Source: Methylomonas sp. (GTDB lineage: Bacteria > Pseudomonadota > Gammaproteobacteria > Methylococcales > Methylomonadaceae). From it: a DNA stretch of 11,234 nt. Under the pieces are notes generated by a model. It saw nothing but the letters and a program-made list of their open reading frames with translations, searched no databases and was not told where the DNA came from. The stretch covers positions 1 to 11,234 of the forward strand of contig JALXCS010000348.1 of the NCBI GenBank assembly GCA_026990815.1, written 5' to 3'. Both the position numbers and the translations under genes were made by a program. Position 1 is the first letter of the stretch. Every line of letters starts with the position of its first letter. Shown piece after piece: positions 1 through 6,600 of this stretch.

Positions 1-1
1 G

Positions 2-778
2 CAGCAACCACAGCTTCAGGACCATCCTATTTTTCTCGAAACAGGTCAATTACTTCTTCTTAAGGAAAGCAAGGGCTTTAAAGCCGTTAGAGAATTTAGA
101 TACTTTGATCGGGATATTGAAGCAAAAAGGGAATGGTGGCATCTAGTCAAAAATCTGGATACTCAACAAATTTTAGCAGCCGCTAAAGTTGCCGAGCAGC
201 ATGGCTGGCATAATCTGGCAATATTTACTGTCGCTAAAGTCAAACACTGGGATGATGTAAATTTGCGATTTCCTTTGGTCTATACAAAATTAGTTAGCCA
301 AAATGCCAAGACACAAGGGCTTGATCCAGCAATTATTTTTGGATTGATTCGACGCGAGAGCGCTTTTGACAAATATGCATTATCACCTGTTGGCGCAAGG
401 GGGTTGATGCAGATTATGCCGCGAACCGGCAGGCAGATTGCACGAGATCTCAAAGAAAAATGGAGTGGGAAAAATATCCTTTTTCATGAGCAAGTGAATC
501 TGAAATATGGTGCATTTTATTACAAACAGCTTTTGGAACGCTTTAACGGACATTTTGCTCTGGCTACCGCTGCGTATAATGCAGGGCCGCATCGTGTTAA
601 GCACTGGCTTCCAGCAGATGCGAAATTACCAGCAGATATCTGGATAGAAACAATACCTTTTAAAGAAACCCGTGAATATGTGGCGGCTGTTTTGGCTTAT
701 GCCACCATTTACCAGCAAAGAATAGGTAGCAAGTCTTTTAGAATGAAGTATCTCATGCTTGATGTTAAGCCAGGTTAG
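2..778 (+). CDS. slt: Soluble lytic murein transglycosylase, 3' part (5' end outside window)
   Basis: The frame is open from the left edge to the TAG at 776-778, giving 258 C-terminal residues. A TTG at 263 could be read as a start, but the reading frame and recognisable family sequence continue upstream of it, so it is internal. The upstream part (REFRYFDRDIEAKREWW) resembles the linker (L) domain of Slt70. The rest is the lysozyme-like SLT catalytic domain: the ES motif in RRESAF carries the probable catalytic Glu (codon 356-358), followed by the GARGLMQIMP motif and AYNAGPHRV. Slt enzymes act in the periplasm on peptidoglycan, cleaving the MurNAc-GlcNAc bond to leave a 1,6-anhydro end, in wall turnover and recycling. 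The N-terminal signal peptide and helical U domain would lie outside the window. The next gene, a permease, starts 31 bp after the stop on the same strand, suggesting co-transcription. Family assignment is firm; the exact member (Slt70 versus a shorter relative) is inferred from the linker domain. Confidence 0.92.
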   Translation, partial: QQPQLQDHPIFLETGQLLLLKESKGFKAVREFRYFDRDIEAKREWWHLVKNLDTQQILAAAKVAEQHGWHNLAIFTVAKVKHWDDVNLRFPLVYTKLVSQNAKTQGLDPAIIFGLIRRESAFDKYALSPVGARGLMQIMPRTGRQIARDLKEKWSGKNILFHEQVNLKYGAFYYKQLLERFNGHFALATAAYNAGPHRVKHWLPADAKLPADIWIETIPFKETREYVAAVLAYATIYQQRIGSKSFRMKYLMLDVKPG

Positions 779-809
779 TGTATAACATCAGATCAAAATA
801 ATAACGAAA

Positions 810-1976
810 ATGACAATGCAATCTGATCCTACATTCAGTCAAATTTTTACCAATCTGGTGAAGCGTTTTTTGCCGAATTCCCAGGCAGTGGCGTTGGCGT
901 TAATTTTACTGTTTGGCTTTCTGGTTGTTCTTTACCTTGGCAATATTTTGATGCCGGTATTGGTTGCTATTGTATTAGCCTATTTACTGGAAGGGTTAAT
1001 TGCTAAAGTTGAATTATTGAAAGTCCCGCGAATTATTGCAGTTTTTTTAGTTTTTTTTACTTTTATGGCCGGTTTGGCATTTCTGCTGTTTGTTTTAATG
1101 CCGATGCTGTATGAACAAACCTTGCAACTGGTTCAGCATACGCCCGCGATGTTCAAGGCTATGCAAAAAGAGGTCATGCGCCTGCCGGAAATGTATCCAC
1201 AACTCATTTCCGAGGATAAATTAAAGACCATTGTGTTTTCAGCCCAGCAGGAAATACTGAAGTATACCCAGGAATTATTGTCTTTTTCTGCCGCGTCAGT
1301 GATTAGCTTGGTGACAGCAATGGTGTATCTGGTTCTGGTGCCCATGCTGGTATTTTTTTTCATCAAGGATAAGCAGGATATTATTATCTGGGCTACTCAG
1401 TTTTTGCCAAAAGACCGGCACCTTTCTATGCGGGTCTGGCAGGAAGTCGACATGCAGATTGGAAATTACGTTCGTGGTAAGTTTGTTGAAATCGTGATCT
1501 TGTGGGTCGTTAGTTATGTGACATTTTCATTACTTGGGCTGAATTATGCCATGTTGCTGGCTGTGTTTATGGGGGTGCAGGCGATTATTCCTTATGTGGG
1601 CGCCACACTAGTTACTTTCCCGGTTATCGGCGTTGCTTATTTTCAATGGGGTGTCAACGCAGATGAATTTTTGTATGTAGTCATCGCTTACGCTGTTATT
1701 CAAATTATTGACGGTGTGGCGCTGGTACCATTATTATTTTCTGAAGCGGTCAATTTGCACCCGATTGCAATTATTGTTGCAATTTTATTTTTTGGAGGTC
1801 TCTGGGGTTTTTGGGGGGTATTTTTTGCAATTCCTTTGGCAACCCTGGTTAAGGCGGTCGTAACCGCATGGCCGAAAAATAGTGAGATTTCTCAGGATAC
1901 TGAATTAATTGCGGATTTATCCCAGAGCGGAAACATTCCGATTTCTAAAATTATTCATAAAAATCAGATTCAATAG
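810..1976 (+). CDS. perM: AI-2E family transporter / PerM-like inner-membrane protein
   Basis: 388 residues, mostly hydrophobic. Membrane segments are visible around residues 26-60 (probably two), 73-100, 161-185, 224-280 (two) and 286-345 (two to three). A soluble amphipathic stretch at about 101-160 is typical of this family. Family signatures are the YVRGKFVEI segment (220-228), IIPYVGA (259-265) and the C-terminal stretch with PLLF, NLHPIA and LWGFWGVFFAIPLA (307-345). The family includes E. coli PerM/YfgO, TqsA and YdiK. Members are proposed exporters of small molecules or ion-coupled antiporters, but the substrate here cannot be read from sequence. The ATG at 810 is followed two codons later by another ATG (816); neither has a good Shine-Dalgarno, so the start is uncertain by two residues. 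It lies 31 bp behind slt and converges on bcp. A palindrome overlaps the stop codon. Confidence 0.9.
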   Translation: MTMQSDPTFSQIFTNLVKRFLPNSQAVALALILLFGFLVVLYLGNILMPVLVAIVLAYLLEGLIAKVELLKVPRIIAVFLVFFTFMAGLAFLLFVLMPMLYEQTLQLVQHTPAMFKAMQKEVMRLPEMYPQLISEDKLKTIVFSAQQEILKYTQELLSFSAASVISLVTAMVYLVLVPMLVFFFIKDKQDIIIWATQFLPKDRHLSMRVWQEVDMQIGNYVRGKFVEIVILWVVSYVTFSLLGLNYAMLLAVFMGVQAIIPYVGATLVTFPVIGVAYFQWGVNADEFLYVVIAYAVIQIIDGVALVPLLFSEAVNLHPIAIIVAILFFGGLWGFWGVFFAIPLATLVKAVVTAWPKNSEISQDTELIADLSQSGNIPISKIIHKNQIQ

Positions 1977-2004
1977 GAATTTCTGAATTAATTCAGAAAT
2001 TCCT
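1975..2004. repeat. 30-bp perfect palindrome overlapping the perM stop codon
   Basis: Every base from 1975 pairs with its partner up to 2004 (centre between 1989 and 1990), so the DNA is a perfect inverted repeat with no spacer. The left arm reads AGGAATTTCTGAATT. The first two bases belong to the perM TAG stop codon. As RNA it would form a long AT-rich stem with a tight loop. It is not followed by a T-run on either strand, so it does not look like a classic intrinsic terminator by itself. It could be an mRNA 3'-end stabilising stem, a bidirectional end structure between convergent genes, or a protein-binding site. Confidence 0.85.
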
Positions 2005-2016
2005 GTCATACAAGCA

Positions 2017-2042
2017 TGGTCTAATAGACCAATTTTCATTTT
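2017..2042 (+). terminator. Candidate intrinsic terminator for slt-perM
   Basis: A hairpin TGGTCT-AAT-AGACCA (2017-2031) has a six-pair stem and a three-base loop. It is followed immediately by a T-rich tail (ATTTTCATTTT) on the + strand. The stem is short and only partly GC, so termination may be modest; the perfect palindrome 13 bp upstream may cooperate. The opposite strand has no matching T-run next to the stem, so bcp transcription is less likely to end here. Confidence 0.45.
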
Positions 2043-2137
2043 AATCGCTATACATCCCCTTGCCACAAATTTTTATAAGTTGCAGAGTTCAATGATAAGT
2101 TATTCTGAGTGACCAATATATATCAGGGACAATAGCG

Positions 2138-2617
2138 TTAATTTTTCTCAGCCAGCTCGTTAACGGCTTGTAGAACTTCCGCAACATGTTCTTTCACTTT
2201 GACCTTGCGCCATTCATGAACCAACTTTCCTTGATGGTCAATTAAAAAGGTACTTCTCTCAATGCCTTTGACTTTTTTTCCAAACATGTTTTTCATTTTT
2301 ATGACATCAAATAGTTGACAGAGCTCTTCATCACTGTCACTGATCAGATCAAAAGGGAATTCCTGCTTTGCCTTGAAATTTTCATGGCTTTTGAGACTGT
2401 CGCGGGATACACCAAGAATTTCAGTCTTTAAAGCAACAAATTCTTGATAGTGATCTCTGAATGACTGACCTTCCTTGATACATCCGGGGGTATTGTCTTT
2501 GGGGTAAAAATAGAGGACCAGATTTTTACCTCGGTAATCTGATAGTTTTATAGTTTTATTTCCAGTTACCAATGCTGTGAAATCAGGAACTGTATCGCCA
2601 ATATTAATTGTTTTCAT
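2138..2617 (-). CDS. bcp: Thiol peroxidase, Bcp/PrxQ-type peroxiredoxin
   Basis: 159 residues, the usual length for Bcp/PrxQ: a thioredoxin-fold peroxidase that reduces H2O2 and organic hydroperoxides in the cytoplasm with electrons from thioredoxin or similar donors. The PxxxTxxC active-site motif is intact: Pro39, Thr43 and peroxidatic Cys46 in YPKDNTPGC. The active-site Arg is probably Arg121 in GIERSTFLID. The position five residues after Cys46, where E. coli Bcp has its resolving Cys, is Gln51. The only other cysteine is Cys100 in EELCQLFDVI, which may serve as an alternative resolving Cys; otherwise the enzyme is 1-Cys. The start ATG (2615-2617) has only a weak purine stretch upstream. 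It lies 82 bp after the HDOD gene on the same strand and converges on perM. In E. coli bcp directly follows gcvR; here two signalling genes lie between them. Confidence 0.94.
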   Translation of the reverse strand: MKTINIGDTVPDFTALVTGNKTIKLSDYRGKNLVLYFYPKDNTPGCIKEGQSFRDHYQEFVALKTEILGVSRDSLKSHENFKAKQEFPFDLISDSDEELCQLFDVIKMKNMFGKKVKGIERSTFLIDHQGKLVHEWRKVKVKEHVAEVLQAVNELAEKN

Positions 2618-2699
2618 AGTCTCATTCTGCCAATAAAATTAAGCAATAGCTTAACATTTAGGTGGAATTGAAACTAATAAATAGTGATGAGAAGACAAT

Positions 2700-3566
2700 T
2701 CATAGAGACAAGGCCCGGGCCATTTTTCGACAGCCCTCCAGCTTTTTGGTCATTTGTTCGAAAGCTTCATCTTGCATGGATAGGCTGATACCTAAAGATT
2801 CCAATCGATAATTTTCAGGTTTTTCCTCATTATCACGATGTAAAGCTGCGGCCATTTTGGCGGCAGAGCTGACTAGTAATGTTATTTCCCAAAACGCTTG
2901 TTTATATTCTGGGTTAAGGTGTTGTTCAATTGCAATGGCTAATAGATCAGGCAACCCCCATTCCCTGGCAATCCATCCTCCTACCGATGCATAGTCAGTA
3001 TAGGTAAGTTGTCGTAAGGCTTGACTGAGAGAGATAGATGGAGTGTTGATTTTCATTTTCAGCGCTTTGGCGGTTTCATCCGGCATTTGATCCGCAAACC
3101 ACAACAGCCCGAAGTGGTGTAATAATCCCGCTGTTTGAGCAGTTGCTTTGGGTTCTTCAGGAAAAATTCCGGTTTTGACTTTAGCTGCTAATAGGGCTGA
3201 GCCTTCAGAAACTAAAATTCCGGTACTCCAGAATCGTTCAATGTCAAACCCAGGGCAACGAGACGGATTAAAAGGGGAAGCAATAGCCAAAGCCATGCTG
3301 GTGCTGCGAACTATATTCATTCCCAAACGGGCGCAGGCTGTTTCAAGATCAGTAATAGCTATAACAGGGGCTGCCCATGCCGAGTTTGCCAGTGCAATTA
3401 TTCGGGCAACTATATTAGGATGGTTAATTATTTGTTTGGCTAGTTTGGGATAGGTTAAATTTTCATCTGCTAATGTTGCAAGTAAATGCTGAATACCAAT
3501 GGGCAGGGTCGGTAAGGTAGGTTGGCGTGAAAATTTGTGTTTAAAACCCGGAGGATTATTTTCCAT
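2700..3566 (-). CDS. HDOD domain protein
   Basis: 288 residues. The N-terminal part fits the HDOD domain: LPTLPIGIQHLLATLADE (about 18-35), an aligned helical region with IIALANSAW (56-64), the degenerate HD-like core LLHHFGLLWFADQMP (148-162), and the VGGWIAREWGLPDLLAIAIEQH segment (195-216). HDOD domains are relatives of the HD superfamily that usually lack a complete metal-binding His-Asp set. They are widely found near or fused to signalling proteins, including GGDEF/EAL proteins, and are thought to act as protein-interaction or regulatory modules. No second domain, signal peptide or membrane segment is visible; the last 70 residues look helical. It starts 66 bp after the giant hybrid kinase stop, with no terminator visible between them, so co-transcription is likely and a role in that kinase's output is a reasonable inference. 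No convincing Shine-Dalgarno precedes the ATG, but the HDOD start lies well inside the frame. Confidence 0.85.
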   Translation of the reverse strand: MENNPPGFKHKFSRQPTLPTLPIGIQHLLATLADENLTYPKLAKQIINHPNIVARIIALANSAWAAPVIAITDLETACARLGMNIVRSTSMALAIASPFNPSRCPGFDIERFWSTGILVSEGSALLAAKVKTGIFPEEPKATAQTAGLLHHFGLLWFADQMPDETAKALKMKINTPSISLSQALRQLTYTDYASVGGWIAREWGLPDLLAIAIEQHLNPEYKQAFWEITLLVSSAAKMAAALHRDNEEKPENYRLESLGISLSMQDEAFEQMTKKLEGCRKMARALSL

Positions 3567-3632
3567 GATCTATTTATTAGATTCAGACGTCGTCACTAAT
3601 ATTGTCCGTCCTCAAATCTCTGGCAAATGAAG

Positions 3633-6600
3633 TTAAGTTGTTGGTTCAGTTTTTTCCATAGAAAAGTCAGCGCTTAGTAATTCCGGTAGCTCTTCGAAGC
3701 TTATCGGTGGGCAGAAGTAATTACCCTGAGCCACCTGGCAGCCAAGTCCATTCATAACCATGGCCTGTTCCTCAGTTTCTACCCCTTCAGCAATAAGAGT
3801 ATAGTTCAAGGCATTGGCCAAGCCAAAAATTGTTCCTAACAATAAAGATGACTGGGAATTAATGACAACGTCCTGAACAAAAATATTGTCTATTTTGAGG
3901 CAGTTTGCATGGAGTTGCTTTAAGGAGGAGAGTGAGGAAAAGCCAGTGCCAAAATCATCAATAGCGATTTTTACTCCCATTTCTTTGAGTTGCCGGAAGA
4001 TATTGTTATTGGTTTCCAGTTGCATAATACTTTCAGTCACTTCTAGTTCCAGAAATTCAGGCGTCAATCCTGTTTCTTCCAGAATTTTCTGGATCAAGTC
4101 GGGAAATGTCGGGGTAGCGAAATGTTTTGCAGAAATATTAACTGCAATTTTAGGAATCTGGCCAATGTTGCGATTAAATTCGGCAATTTGATGGCAGGCA
4201 TTACGAAGCGCCCATTGGTCTATTTTATCGATTAAACTCAGACTTTCAGCTATGGGAATAAATTCATCCGGGAGGATAATACCTTTGTCAGGATGATGCC
4301 AGCGGATTAAGGCTTCTATGCCAATTATTTGTCGAGTTTGAAAAGATATTTGAGGTTGGTAATGAAGAATAAACTGATTTTGATCTAAGGCTGTTTGTAA
4401 AAGTTGTTCATCATGTAAACGTTTTTTTGCCTTGGTAGTCATTTCGGGAGAATAAAAAGCATAACGCTGTTTTCCTGCCTGTTTTGCAGCATACATTGCA
4501 ACATCAGCCGCTTTCATCAAGTCGTGCTCATTGTCGCCATCTTTTGGAAAAATGGCGATGCCAATGCTGACCCTTGGCTTGATTTGATGGGGGCCAACTG
4601 TTAAAGGTTGATTAATGTCATGCAGACATCGGTTGGCGACTTCCGCCGCATTATAATCATCGGATAAATTACCAACGATGATGCAAAATTCATCACCGCC
4701 CAGACGGGCGGCAAAATCAATATCCCGAACGACTTTTTTTAATCGTTGAGCAATGGATTTTAAAAATTGATCGCCAATGTTGTGGCCGAAACTGTCATTA
4801 ACATCTTTGAAGCCATCCAAATCCAAAAACAAGAAGGCGAACTCTTCATTGCGTCTTCTGGCATTTTTAATACTTTCCTCAAGCCTTATCTGATAGTAAG
4901 CACGGCTTGCCAGGCCAGTCAGATTATCAAAATAGGCGAGGCGATGAATTTGCTTGGCACTTTCCCTTTGTTGGGTAATATCCTGAACTGTTCCTATAAC
5001 AATTTTTTCACCGTTGTTGGTTACCTGGAGCATTTCCTGGTGAACTAAAATTGAATGTGATCCAGCAACTTGTAATCGATATTCAACCATTTGATTTGAT
5101 TGTTGATTGACAGTGGCCTGAATAGCATCTTTAACAAAACTACGATCTTCAGGGTAGACAAGTTGCAAATAACCCTGCAAAGTTCCGTCAAAATCTTTCA
5201 TTTCAAGATCGCATAACATTGCCAAATGTGAAGATATACTGAATTGGTTCTGCTCTGGTTGCCAGTTCCAGTAACCTAAGCGGGCGATACGCTGGGCTGC
5301 ATCCAACTGCAGTTTTTTGTTTTTAAGTTCGGCTGTGTTTTGCACAGCTCTCAGGATAAATTGTAGTCGGTGAATCAGAACAGCGTAGTTGATCGGCTTT
5401 GGAATAAAATCTGATGCTCCCACTTCAAAAGCTTGATTGACCGAGTGCATATCATCGCGTCCGGTAACCATAATAACCGGTATATCAGATACTGCAGGAT
5501 CAATTCTGAGTTTTCTACAGGTTTCAAATCCGTCGAGACCTTCCATTCCGGCATCAAGTAAAATTAGATCTGGTGTTTGATTTTTAATTTTCTTTAATGC
5601 CTGCATGCCGCTTTCTGCTTCATCTACATGAAATGCGGCAGAGCGAAGCGCTTCACTGGTAACCAGTCGGAAGCTGGCGTCATCATCAACAATGAGAATA
5701 TGTTGCTGTTTGGGAAGTAGCGGCTTTTTAACGGGTTTAGGTTGGGATTGGCTGGATTCGATTTGTTCTTTCAATGAAGCAACTACTTTTTTCAAACCGT
5801 CTTTAATGACCTGAAGCATTCTGTCAGAGCCTTTTAAAATTCCTTGGTTTCCCAAAATTTCCAGGGATTCACAGGCGCTGGCCATATCCTGTGCACCGAC
5901 AATGTCACAGGCTGATTTCAAACGATGCGCAATTTTTCCAAATTCAGCGGGTTTTTGGGCTTGAAAAGCCTGCTGCATGGCATCAATATCATTTGGCGCA
6001 TTTTCCAGAAACATTTCAACCGTTTTGACTAATAAATTTTCACCGCTGGAAGTCTGTAAAGAACGTAGTTGGTCTAATGCATTGAAGTTGATTACTGGTC
6101 GTTTCCTACGATTAATGGCTAGGGATACAGTGTTGGTTTTCTGAAGATTTTTCTCAAGGACTTTATGAGGTAGCCATTTTTCCAGAATCTGTTGTAATTG
6201 TACCTGGGTAAATGGTTTGGTGATATAGAAGTCCATACCCGCAGCAGAACATTGGTCACGGATATTTTTTTGTACATCAGCAGTTAATGCGATAATCGGG
6301 ATTCGAGCTTTTCCGGACTCTTTCTCGCGAACTTTTTGAGTTGCTTGCAATCCATCGAGTTTTGGCATGTGACAATCCATAAAAATCAGGTCATAGTCCT
6401 GTTGTTCTATTGCTTCTATGGCTTTTAGACCATTGTTGACAATATGGACGTCACAACCCAGTTCTTCCAGCATGCTGCGCGCAACTTCCTGATTAATTAC
6501 GTTGTCTTCAGCAAGCAAAATTTTTGCCTCGATTGCAATTTTACTGAGATTAGGTAGGCTTGGCGATTCAATAGATATTTCTTGCGGGGCTCCTAATAGC

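Noticed and set aside
263..778. A short stand-alone lytic transglycosylase starting at TTG 263
   Set aside because: The same frame is open to the left edge and encodes recognisable Slt linker-domain sequence, so 263 is an internal codon of a larger gene.
3567..3632. Terminator or promoter between the giant kinase and HDOD genes
   Set aside because: Only a short GACGTC palindrome is visible; no stem with a T-tail and no convincing -35/-10 pair.
4767..5048. Plus-strand open frame inside the giant kinase gene
   Set aside because: It lies opposite PAS/GGDEF coding sequence with strong domain matches, has no recognisable protein features, and is a shadow. The same applies to the frames at 3886-4191, 6755-6991 and 7048-7347.
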